In this document: one piece after another, positions 18,082 through 25,788 of the stretch | How the letters are laid out: each line of letters opens with the position of its first letter | Position numbering within the stretch: the stretch's first letter is position 1 | Origin: Pseudomonadota bacterium | GTDB taxonomy: Bacteria; Myxococcota_A; Polyangia; GCA-2747355 | NCBI GenBank assembly: GCA_016702545.1 | Contig: JADJDT010000002.1 | Location: 62,001 to 126,000, forward strand | DNA length: 64,000 bases | Reading direction: 5' to 3' | The notes under the pieces: model-generated | Database searches by the model: none | What the model saw: the letters and a program-made list of their open reading frames with translations, nothing else | Told to the model about the DNA's origin: nothing | Program-made: the position numbers and the translations under genes

Positions 18082-18183
18082 GCGCGCGTGCTCCGCTGCC
18101 ACCGGGTGGCATGGACTTCGATCCTCGACGTCGACCACGTCTACCGTTGGCGGGGACCCGGCGTCAACCTCGCCGAGCCGAGC

Positions 18184-19641
18184 CTAGGGCACGTCGGTCC
18201 AGGTATTCCCCGTATCGATGTCGATCTTCTCGGAGGCGGCGGTGAGCCTGGCATTGTAGCCGATGCGGCGCGCGAAGCGCTCGAAGACGTTGCCGCGCGC
18301 CAAGATGTCGGTGTCGTCGCCATTGACGAGCCCGAAGGCGCCCTCGCAGCCGTCGCGGAAGACGTTGTCCCGCACGACCAGCTCGCCGGCGTTGGCGCTC
18401 AGCGTGATCGCGCCCTCGCTGTGGCCCATCAGCGCGTCCCCGAGCCGGTTGACGCCCTCGATCACGTTGCCCTCGAGGCGGTCGGTCGGCGGAGGCGACA
18501 TACCGCAGCTCTTATGCACGAACGAGCCACCGAGGTTACGCAGGTGGTTGTTGAGCCAGGTCCCACCGCAGATGGTCAGCGCCTCGGAGGGGGTATCGAT
18601 GATCGTGTTGTCGACGAAGGTCACGTCGCCCTTGACCGCCCCGACGGTGTTGTAGCGCCAATCGGCCGTATAGCCGTTGCAGGCGCGGTTACCATCGAAC
18701 AGCATCCCGCGAATCGTGACGTTGTTCACATGCCCGGCCGAGCCCGAGGGGTTGATGCCCTGCAGCAGGTCGAAGACCTCGACGACGTCTTGCCCAACGG
18801 CCGCTACATAGCCCAATGGCGCCGCCTCATACGCGCAGAGGCGATCGGCTGCGATGTTGCGGTCGGGCCAGATCTCACCCGCGATCATCTGGTACCCCGA
18901 GCCGCGAAGCACCAGCAGCTGCGTGTTGGGCACGAAGCCGCTCGTTTGGTCCACCTGCAGGCAGGTGTCGCTGGCGGCGGCAGGCGCGGTCACCTTGGCA
19001 TGCGGCGTACAGCGACGCCGCAGGCCGCCGCCGCGGTAGGTCACCCCGGAGTAGACCGGCATCGAGCGGTAGACCTCGTAGATCCGGTCGAACTCGACCA
19101 CGGCGCCTGTAAGGTCGCGCGCCGCCATCGACGCCGCACGTACGGCGATCGTCGCATCCGAGGTTTCCCAATAGCTGAGCCGGAGCACAAGAGGGCTCCC
19201 CAGCGCCCGCTGCCACCGGCGACCCGCCAGACCCTCCAGGCAAACCCCGTTGTCGACGACGCAGGCGTCGACCCGCTCGAAGCGACCGCAGAGGCGCGGC
19301 TGCGCCACGCAGAGCGCGGTGGCGTCCCCGCTGTAGGCCCGCAGCGCCGCGTAGCTCGGCACCACGACGCAGCCAGTCTCCTCGGGGCAGGGCGCCGGAA
19401 CGCCGGCGTCGGTCTGTGGTTGCATCCCCGCATCAACGGCGGTGTGGGCCTCGGCGGGCAGGAGCCGGCAAACCGCTCCGGCCTCGACGACTTGACCAGC
19501 GTCTTGACCAGCGTCTGCCCTGCGCGACGCGTCCAGCAACCTACCGCCGTCGACCGACTTAACGCTACTGCTGCAACCCTGGGCCAAGAGCTGGGAGAGG
19601 CAGCAGGCCGCGGCGAGGGAGCGCGTGGAGAGCTTCTTCAT
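18184..19641 (-). CDS. Secreted lipoprotein with parallel beta-helix (pectate-lyase-like) repeats
   Basis: This 485-residue protein has a lipoprotein signal peptide (MKKLSTRSLAAACCLSQLLAQGCSS, acylated Cys at 23). A low-complexity Asp/Ala-rich spacer and a Cys-containing region follow, and residues about 290-470 look like a right-handed beta-helix: VNNVTIRGMLFDGNRAC, VTFVDNTIIDTPSEALTICGG, ITLSANAGELVVRDNVFRDGCEG, ILARGNVFERF. Such folds bind or cut polysaccharides. It lies upstream of the SDR gene in the same direction. It could be a polysaccharide lyase, epimerase or a surface anchor for the glycan. No catalytic set was recognised, so activity is not claimed. Confidence 0.7.
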   Translation of the reverse strand: MKKLSTRSLAAACCLSQLLAQGCSSSVKSVDGGRLLDASRRADAGQDAGQVVEAGAVCRLLPAEAHTAVDAGMQPQTDAGVPAPCPEETGCVVVPSYAALRAYSGDATALCVAQPRLCGRFERVDACVVDNGVCLEGLAGRRWQRALGSPLVLRLSYWETSDATIAVRAASMAARDLTGAVVEFDRIYEVYRSMPVYSGVTYRGGGLRRRCTPHAKVTAPAAASDTCLQVDQTSGFVPNTQLLVLRGSGYQMIAGEIWPDRNIAADRLCAYEAAPLGYVAAVGQDVVEVFDLLQGINPSGSAGHVNNVTIRGMLFDGNRACNGYTADWRYNTVGAVKGDVTFVDNTIIDTPSEALTICGGTWLNNHLRNLGGSFVHKSCGMSPPPTDRLEGNVIEGVNRLGDALMGHSEGAITLSANAGELVVRDNVFRDGCEGAFGLVNGDDTDILARGNVFERFARRIGYNARLTAASEKIDIDTGNTWTDVP

Positions 19642-19672
19642 GGGCGTTTCATGTCCTATTACCTGGCGACGC

Positions 19673-19702
19673 AGGATAGAGGCGATCGGCCGCCTTGTCC
19701 AA
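19673..19702 (-). promoter_or_regulatory. Possible sigma-70 promoter for the beta-helix lipoprotein
   Basis: On the minus strand a TTGGAC box (19,702-19,697) and a TATCCT box (19,678-19,673) are spaced by 18 bases and sit about 35 bases before the lipoprotein ATG at 19641. The match is partial, so this is only a candidate. Confidence 0.35.
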
Positions 19703-19868
19703 GCGCGCGCTCCTTCGCGCGGCGTGCGAGGCTTCAGCGATCACGCTCGGCGCAGCCTTCTCGCGCGCTGCGCGCGCACCGCAGCGAGCCACGAAACCTG
19801 ACGGGATGGATCGACTCAACCGAGCGGTGGGGGTAGGGTCCCTGCTGGACGCAGGGCAGGGGTCAGGG

Positions 19869-22046
19869 ATGCGGCAGGTTCTGCACGACCTGTGGTCTGG
19901 GACAACCAGCGTCGCCGAGGTTCCAGCACCCGGTGTGAGGCCGGGCCATGTGCTGATCGAGACCCGCGCGACCCTGATCTCCGCCGGCACCGAGCGCAGC
20001 CTGGTCGACTTCGGGCGGGCGGGCCTGCTGGGCAAGATGCGTCAACAACCTGAGCGCGTGCAGCGCGCGCTGGAAAAGGCCCGCACGGATGGCGTGCTGG
20101 CGACCGTCGAGGCGATCCGCGCCCGCCTGGAACAGCCGCTGGCGCTGGGCTACTGCAACGTGGGGCGCGTCGTCGCCCTGGGTGCCGGCGTCGAGGGGCT
20201 GCGCCTCGGCCAGCGGGTGGTGTCGAATGGCCCGCACGCCGAGGTCGTTTGCGTGCCCTCGAACCTCTGCGCGCCGGTGCCCGAGGGCGTCAGTGACGAG
20301 AGCGCCTGCTTCGCGGTGCTGGCGGCCGTCGGGCTGCACAGCGTGCGACTGGCGCAGCCGACGCTGGGCGAGACCTTCGTCGTCAGCGGCCTGGGTCTGC
20401 TCGGGTTGCTGGTGGTGCAGCTGCTGCGGGCCCACGGCGTGCGCGTGCTGGGCATCGACCCGGACGCGGCGCGTTGTGGGCTGGCGGAGCGCTTCGGCGC
20501 GACCACGCTGGCCGCAGAGCTCCCTCCCCCGCCCCCTGCCGAGGGCGCCGCGCTGGGCCACGCCGACGGCGTAGATGGAGTCATCATCGCGGCGAATGCG
20601 CCGGACAAGGGTCCGCTCACCCAGGCCGCCCAGCTCTGCCGGCGACGCGGTCGCATCGTGCTCGCCGGCGTCGTCGGTCTGGAGCTCGATCGGGCGCTCT
20701 TCTACGACAAGGAGCTGAGCTTTCGCGTCGCCTGCTCCTATGGTCCCGGTCGCTATGATCGCCGCTACGAGGAGCAGGGGCAGGACTATCCGCTGCCCTA
20801 TGTGCGCTGGACAGCGCAGCGCAACTTCGCGGCCGTGCTCAACCTGATGGCCGAGGGGCGCCTCGACACCACCTCGCTGGTCAGCCACCGCTTTGACCTC
20901 AGCGAAAGCGTCACGGCCTATCAGCTGATCTGCGAGCGCCGCGAGCCGCAGCTCGGTGTGCTCTTCAGCTACGGGGCGGCGACGGGCCCAGCGCTCAGCC
21001 CTGAGCAGGCGGCGCCGCGGCTGCTCCCCCGCACGCTCGCGCTCACCCCAGGTGGTGACGCGTCCTCGCGATCGAGCCCGCCGGGGATCGCCCTGATCGG
21101 CGCGGGGGCCTTCGCTCACACCGTCCTGTGGCCCGCGCTGCGCCACGCCGGAGCGCGGCTCCAGGTCGTTGCGAGCCGCAACGGTGCGGCCGCCGCCCAG
21201 CTCGCCCGGCGGGCCGGAGCGGGCCAGGCCACCACGGACCTCGACGCGGTGCTGGGCGACCCGACCGTGCGGGCCGTGGTCATCGCCACGCGGCACGACT
21301 CCCACGCCGAGCTGACCTGTCGCGCCCTACGCGCCGGCAAGGCCGTCTACGTCGCCAAGCCGCTCGCGATCGACGAGGACCAGCTCGCCGCCGTCGAGCA
21401 CGCGCACCAGCAGGCCACGCTGGCCCGCGAGGCCCCACCCCTCCTGCTCGTGGGCTTCAATCGCCGCTTTGCGCCCCACGCCCGCCGCGCCCGCGAGCTG
21501 CTGGCGACCCTCCGCCGCCCGCTGACGGTCGTGCTCACGGTCAACGCCGGCAGCGTCCCCCCGGAGCACTGGGTCCACGACCGCGCCATCGGCGGCGGGC
21601 GCCTGATCGGCGAGGCCTGCCACTTCATCGACCTCTTGCGCTTTCTTGCCGGCCAGCCGATCGCCCGCGTGGACGCGCAGTCCCTCGCCGGACAGCCGGA
21701 CAGCGCCGTCGTCACCCTCGCCTTCGCGGACGGTTCGAGCGGCGTCCTCCACTATCTGAGCCAGGGGCACCGCGCCTTTCCCAAGGAGCGAGCAGAGATC
21801 TTCTGCGGCGGCCGCGTGCTGCGCCTCGACAACTGGCGCCGGCTCGAGCTCTGGGGTTGGCCGGTGGCGCGCACGCGGCGCCTACTGCGCCAGGACAAGG
21901 GCCACCGCGCCGAGGCTGCCGCCTTCGTCGCCGCGCTGCGGCCGGGCGCTAGCCCGCCGGTAGCTTTCCACGAGCTGCTCGAGGTCAGCCGCGCAACGCT
22001 GCGGGCCGACGCGCTGGCGCGAGGCGCCACGCTCGGCGCGCCCTGA
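19869..22046 (+). CDS. Fused zinc-type dehydrogenase plus Gfo/Idh/MocA oxidoreductase
   Basis: This 725-residue protein joins two NAD(P)-dependent modules. Residues about 1-375 are a medium-chain dehydrogenase/reductase (GHVLIETRATLISAGTERSLVDF, SGLGLLGLLVVQLLRAHGVRVLGID). Residues about 395-725 are a Gfo/Idh/MocA domain (IALIGAGAFAHTVLWPAL, AVYVAKPLAIDEDQLAAVEHAH with the EKP-like lysine, GGGRLIGEACHFIDLLRFL). Such bi-domain oxidoreductases occur in surface-polysaccharide loci and probably oxidise a nucleotide or lipid-linked sugar. ATG 19869 opens directly into the first domain; ATG 19806 is a longer alternative. It is divergent from the beta-helix lipoprotein and 13 bases upstream of the phosphoglycosyltransferase. 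Confidence 0.82.
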   Translation: MRQVLHDLWSGTTSVAEVPAPGVRPGHVLIETRATLISAGTERSLVDFGRAGLLGKMRQQPERVQRALEKARTDGVLATVEAIRARLEQPLALGYCNVGRVVALGAGVEGLRLGQRVVSNGPHAEVVCVPSNLCAPVPEGVSDESACFAVLAAVGLHSVRLAQPTLGETFVVSGLGLLGLLVVQLLRAHGVRVLGIDPDAARCGLAERFGATTLAAELPPPPPAEGAALGHADGVDGVIIAANAPDKGPLTQAAQLCRRRGRIVLAGVVGLELDRALFYDKELSFRVACSYGPGRYDRRYEEQGQDYPLPYVRWTAQRNFAAVLNLMAEGRLDTTSLVSHRFDLSESVTAYQLICERREPQLGVLFSYGAATGPALSPEQAAPRLLPRTLALTPGGDASSRSSPPGIALIGAGAFAHTVLWPALRHAGARLQVVASRNGAAAAQLARRAGAGQATTDLDAVLGDPTVRAVVIATRHDSHAELTCRALRAGKAVYVAKPLAIDEDQLAAVEHAHQQATLAREAPPLLLVGFNRRFAPHARRARELLATLRRPLTVVLTVNAGSVPPEHWVHDRAIGGGRLIGEACHFIDLLRFLAGQPIARVDAQSLAGQPDSAVVTLAFADGSSGVLHYLSQGHRAFPKERAEIFCGGRVLRLDNWRRLELWGWPVARTRRLLRQDKGHRAEAAAFVAALRPGASPPVAFHELLEVSRATLRADALARGATLGAP

Positions 22047-22059
22047 AGGAGAGCCGACC

Positions 22060-22743
22060 ATGTCCCTTCAATCCACCCCCCCGCCCAAGAGCCACGAAGA
22101 CCCCAGCCCCACCAGTCCTCGACAGCACGGTGCTCCGCTGCTCGCCAAGCGCCTGCTCGACGTAGCGCTGGCGGGCCCGGCGATGGTGCTGCTCTCGCCC
22201 GTACTCGCCCTGGCCGCGGCGTCGATCCGCGTCACCATGGGTCCACCCGTGCTCTTCCGGCAGCGGCGGCCCGGCCGCGGCGGGCGCAGCTTCTCCGCCT
22301 ACAAGTTCCGCTCGATGCACGAGGCGCTCGATGCCAACGGTCACCCGCTCCCTGATGGCGCGCGCTTGACGGGGCTCGGGCAATGGCTTCGGCGCACCAG
22401 TGTCGATGAGCTGCCGCAACTCTGGAACGTGCTGCGCGGCGAGATGAGCCTCGTCGGGCCCCGGCCGCTGCTCGAACGCTACCTGGAGCGCTACAGCCCC
22501 GCACAAGCCCGCCGCCACGAGGTGCTCCCGGGGCTCACCGGTTGGGCCCAGGTCCAAGGGCGCAACGCGACGACCTGGGAGCAGCGCTTCGCCGACGACG
22601 TCTGGTACGTCGACCATTGGTCCCTGGGGCTCGACCTGAAGATTCTGCTGCTGACCGTCGTCAAGGTGCTGCGCGGCGACGGCGTCAGCCAGCCCGGACA
22701 CGAGACGATGCCGGAGTTTCGCGGGAGCCAGCCCGAGCGCTAG
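22060..22743 (+). CDS. Undecaprenyl-phosphate sugar phosphotransferase (bacterial sugar transferase family)
   Basis: This 227-residue protein starts glycan assembly by moving a sugar-1-phosphate onto undecaprenyl phosphate. It has one membrane/reentrant helix (AKRLLDVALAGPAMVLLSPVLALAA, residues about 29-53) and the family motifs PVLFRQRRPGRGGRSFSAYKFRSM, RTSVDELPQLWNVLRGEMSLVGPRP (with the catalytic Asp-Glu pair) and GLTGWAQVQGRN. The length is that of the minimal PglC/EpsL-type core, without the extra WbaP helices. It is probably co-transcribed with the fused dehydrogenase. The export genes are convergent, only 15 bases apart. Confidence 0.9.
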   Translation: MSLQSTPPPKSHEDPSPTSPRQHGAPLLAKRLLDVALAGPAMVLLSPVLALAAASIRVTMGPPVLFRQRRPGRGGRSFSAYKFRSMHEALDANGHPLPDGARLTGLGQWLRRTSVDELPQLWNVLRGEMSLVGPRPLLERYLERYSPAQARRHEVLPGLTGWAQVQGRNATTWEQRFADDVWYVDHWSLGLDLKILLLTVVKVLRGDGVSQPGHETMPEFRGSQPER

Positions 22744-22758
22744 CCCGGTGTATTGGGT

Positions 22759-23364
22759 CTAGAACACGCTCTCGGGCACAAAGACCACGTCGCCCGCCCG
22801 AAGCGCTACGTTGGCAGACTGCCCCGAGCCCATCGGCGCTGGAAGCCGGACCTGCTGGCCGCGCTCGACGCGCGTCACGATGATGCCATTGCGGTCGGCG
22901 AGCGGCGTCAGGCCCCCGGCGAGCGTGATGGCCTCGATCACGGTCATCGCGTTGAGGAAGGGGAAGGTCCCGGCCTTCGCCACCTGACCCCAGACGAAGA
23001 TCTTCAGCTTCTGCTGATAGCCCTCTGCAAAGACGCGCACGAAGGGGTTCTTCAGATAGCCCGCCGCCAGTCGGTCGCGGATCATCGAAGCCACCTGCGG
23101 CTGCGCCAACCCCGCCACCTTAAGCCGGCCGATCAGCGGATAGTCGATGGTGCCCTGCGCAGAAACCTGGAACTTGCCGCTCAGGTCCTTCTCGCCATAG
23201 ATCTCGACGATCAGCGTGTCGCCCGAGGCCACGCTGAGATTCTCCGCCACGATCGCGGCCGGGTGCGCACCCACCTTCGCCGGCGTGGCCACCACCGTGT
23301 GTCCACAGCCCAAGGCTGCGAGCATGGAGCAGCGGGCCAGCGCGGCTAGGAGTCTGAGAGACAT
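22759..23364 (-). CDS. Short outer-membrane polysaccharide export (OPX/Wza-family) lipoprotein
   Basis: This is a 201-residue lipoprotein (MSLRLLAALARCSMLAALGCGH, acylated Cys near 20). It carries a Poly_export domain (SGDTLIVEIYGEKDLSGKFQVSAQGTIDYPLIGRLKVAGL) and one SLBB domain (KIFVWGQVAKAGTFPFLNAMTVIEAITLAGGLTPLADRNG). It ends at RAGDVVFVPESVF without the C-terminal helix that forms the Wza outer-membrane pore, so it cannot make its own pore. In Myxococcus xanthus such short OPX proteins work with a separate integral barrel. The neighbour 70 bases upstream encodes such a barrel. ATG 23364 is chosen for the lipobox position; the longer frame adds a basic leader. Confidence 0.85.
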   Translation of the reverse strand: MSLRLLAALARCSMLAALGCGHTVVATPAKVGAHPAAIVAENLSVASGDTLIVEIYGEKDLSGKFQVSAQGTIDYPLIGRLKVAGLAQPQVASMIRDRLAAGYLKNPFVRVFAEGYQQKLKIFVWGQVAKAGTFPFLNAMTVIEAITLAGGLTPLADRNGIIVTRVERGQQVRLPAPMGSGQSANVALRAGDVVFVPESVF

Positions 23365-23434
23365 CGCACTCGCTGTCGTCACCCGCTTCGGCGCGCAAGG
23401 CTGGCGCCGCGGGGTCTGGCACTGGCGCTCGGGC

Positions 23435-24784
23435 CTAATACGAGACGCCCACGCGTGCATAGAACTGATGGCGGGCGAAGTCGACGATCCCGAGGAAGCC
23501 GCCCGGATTATCCGCGCCGGAGCGCTTCAGATCCTGCAGCTGAAGGTCGTAGCCCACGCCGATGTAAGCCCAATCCTGCATCTGGTAGTCGAGCCCGAGG
23601 GCCACCGTCAGGAGATTCGCGCTGATGGCGGGCGGCCGCGGCGTGAAGCGCTCGAAGCCCTGGTACTCTCGCCGCTTGAAGTCGGCGTCGGCGTGCAACA
23701 CCACCCGGCGGCCGATCACATGATCGTAGCCGGCGTAGACCTTGTGGTCCGTCAGGTAGTTGCCGTAAGGCGAATCGTCGAAGAGACGCTCGTAGCCGAG
23801 CTGCACCCGCGCCATCGGCATTAGCCGGTAGGCGACCTCCGCCTTGGCCAGCACGCTGTTGAAGGACGTCCCGCTCTCGTAGAAGGCGTTGCCATAGCCG
23901 ACCTTCAGCACCGTCGAGAGGCGGGGCGTGACCAGACCCGTCAGGCCCGCGTAGAGCCGCAGGGGCATCGAATCCACGTTGCCAAAGAGCGCGGGCTGGG
24001 TCTCGAGGTAGTTGTAGAAGCGCTGAATCGCCTCGATCAGCACCGCCGTCTTCGGCAGCAGCCGGTACTTCGCCTGCAGGCTCGCCTCGTTGTAGAGGCG
24101 ATTGTTCAGCTTGAAGGCCTGGTCCTCGTAGGCGTCGATCCACAGCGCGTAGGCCGCGGTCAGGCTCAGGCGCCCGCCCCCTGGCGTGATGACCGCCCGC
24201 AGGTCCAGCCGGTTGCTGTCACGGGTCAGCGTGCCCGAGCTGAGCGACACCGGCGCTCCGCCGCCGGCCACCGAGGCGATCGCGGAGTTCCGGGTCGTCA
24301 CCGCGCGCAGGTAGTTGTCTTGGACTTCGAAGCTGAACCAACGGCTGGGCGCGAGCCGCAGCTCCAGGCCCGCGTCGATCTCGAGGCCGCGCTGGTTGGT
24401 GATCGCCTCGTCGTTGCTGAGGTACTCGCGATAGCCGAAGGCGCTCTGCAGCCGGAAGGCCACTTTCTGCGGCGCCTGCCTGCCGTCACCGTAGGTCATG
24501 CGCTGCGGCGAGCGCGTGGCGATGTCGAAGTGCCCGATCAGCCGCAGATACGGCGCGTCCCGTACGTCGGTCTCGTTCTGCAGCACGTTCGAGTCGTAGC
24601 GGCCCTCGATCGACACCCCCGGGTGGACGACGAGCTTCTCCGTCACGAGCACGCCCCGGCCCTCGTTGCGGAAGCGGATCGGGGTGTAGAACTGGGCGCT
24701 CGCGCTGCCGATGGTGCCGGCTACGACGACGAGCGCCACACCGAGGGCAGCGAGACGGGCGAAGGGGGGACGGGTCATGCGCAT
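23435..24784 (-). CDS. Outer-membrane beta-barrel, likely OPX partner (WzpX-like)
   Basis: This 449-residue protein has a cleavable signal peptide (LAALGVALVVVAGTIGSASA-Q, cleavage near residue 30). About eighteen alternating amphipathic strands follow, for example VSIEGRYDSNVLQNETDVR, VAFRLQSAFGYREYLSND, TVLKVGYGNAFYESGTSFN, YAGYDHVIGRRVVLHADADF and the C-terminal FYARVGVSY, which ends in an aromatic as barrels do. It has no Wza-like domain. Position directly upstream of the short OPX gene matches the composite OPX/barrel translocons described for Myxococcus xanthus polysaccharides. ATG 24784 or ATG 24778 both fit. Confidence 0.78.
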   Translation of the reverse strand: MRMTRPPFARLAALGVALVVVAGTIGSASAQFYTPIRFRNEGRGVLVTEKLVVHPGVSIEGRYDSNVLQNETDVRDAPYLRLIGHFDIATRSPQRMTYGDGRQAPQKVAFRLQSAFGYREYLSNDEAITNQRGLEIDAGLELRLAPSRWFSFEVQDNYLRAVTTRNSAIASVAGGGAPVSLSSGTLTRDSNRLDLRAVITPGGGRLSLTAAYALWIDAYEDQAFKLNNRLYNEASLQAKYRLLPKTAVLIEAIQRFYNYLETQPALFGNVDSMPLRLYAGLTGLVTPRLSTVLKVGYGNAFYESGTSFNSVLAKAEVAYRLMPMARVQLGYERLFDDSPYGNYLTDHKVYAGYDHVIGRRVVLHADADFKRREYQGFERFTPRPPAISANLLTVALGLDYQMQDWAYIGVGYDLQLQDLKRSGADNPGGFLGIVDFARHQFYARVGVSY

Positions 24785-24939
24785 GGCCGGTGCCTCTGCT
24801 TGCTGTACTGTCGCCGCGCTCGGGCGGCGCCTGGTTCCCAGCGAATGTGGCTGCGTGGGTCTCGCGGGCCGAATTGCCCGCTGCGCGGCCAAAGTTGCTT
24901 CAAGCGTGTTCTTCGTTGCCTCGGTCGCTGCGTGCCGCC

Positions 24940-25582
24940 CTACGTGGTGGGCGACGCCACCGGCGGTCGGTCGGTCGGCAAGGGCGTGCCCTCGTCCTTC
25001 GTGGGGTCACCGGCACCCTCGACATCGGCGTCCACGTCGACGCTGACCTGCGTCTGGCCGACGTACGCCGCCTCTTCGCCGACGCAGGCCTCCGCCTCTT
25101 GGCCCAGCACGGTCACCCGCTGGTAGATAATCGTCAGCTTCGAGAACTGGTGATGGCGCTCGGCGTCATCGCGGCGCAGGCCGGCCGCCGTGAGCTCGAC
25201 GCTCGTCTGCTCGCCGAGCCGGATGTGAGCCCGAATCTGCAGCAGCTTGTCGTTGATGCAGTTCAACTTGAGCAGGTCTCCCTCGGCGCGGGCCTGAGCC
25301 GCGAGCCGCTCGACCGTTCTTTCGATCGTCTGGACCTCCGCGAGATAGCGCGCCGCCTGCGCCTGCTGTTCCGCGGCAGAGAGCGTGCGTGCCCCCGGCA
25401 TCGGAGTGCCAGCGGGGCTCGCCCCGCGCGCCGTTGAGGGCGCCACGGGGCGCGTTCTGCGCCGCGCCTGGCGTGGCCGCCAGCAGGCCGCTGACCAGCA
25501 GCATGGCGCCTCCGGCGCCTCGAAGCGAAGCGAAGCGGCGAGACAGTGGCCGAGCCGCGTGCATGGAAGTAGGCACGTTCAT
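24940..25582 (-). CDS. Small secreted coiled-coil protein, frame broken near 25,448
   Basis: The start region MNVPTSMHAARPLSRRFASL and a signal peptide (MLLVSGLLAATPGAAQ) are in one frame. The mature part PSTARGASPAGTPMPGARTL, then a long helix with LAEVQTIERTVERLAAQARA, LLKLNCINDKLLQIRAHIRL and QRVTVLGQEAEACVGEE, is in another. Dropping one base from the G4 run at 25,447-25,450 joins them into about 213 residues. Two Cys (in NCIND and EACVGEE) flank the helix. The acidic tail ends PTDRPPVASPTT. The gene precedes the barrel and OPX genes in the same direction, so a role in the export apparatus is likely but not proven. The family is not recognised. Confidence 0.6.
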
Positions 25583-25616
25583 GCTTTCACCTGATGGTCC
25601 GGGTTGAGGAGCGCGA

Positions 25617-25646
25617 AGAGTACATTGCCGCTCGCGGGGGTGTCAA
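25617..25646 (-). promoter_or_regulatory. Sigma-70 type promoter for the coiled-coil/barrel/OPX group
   Basis: The minus strand has a perfect TTGACA (25,646-25,641) and TACTCT (25,622-25,617) with an 18-base spacer. It lies about 35 bases before the ATG at 25582. The surrounding 25,640-25,720 is unusually AT-rich for this window, which fits a promoter region with possible UP-like sequence. Confidence 0.55.
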
Positions 25647-25788
25647 TAATGGTTTCACGGTTGCCACGACTCAATATGAAGTATCTATTACACATTGCAT
25701 TCTGACTAGACTACCTCGCCCGCGCAAGCGGCGCTTACGCGGACGCCTCCCCGCCGGCCCCCTCTCTTCATTCCGAAGCCTTGAACCG

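Noticed and set aside
17419..19836. Plus-strand open frame of about 805 codons over the SDR and beta-helix genes
   Set aside because: No start context and no domains; both minus-strand genes have motifs, signal peptide or cofactor site.
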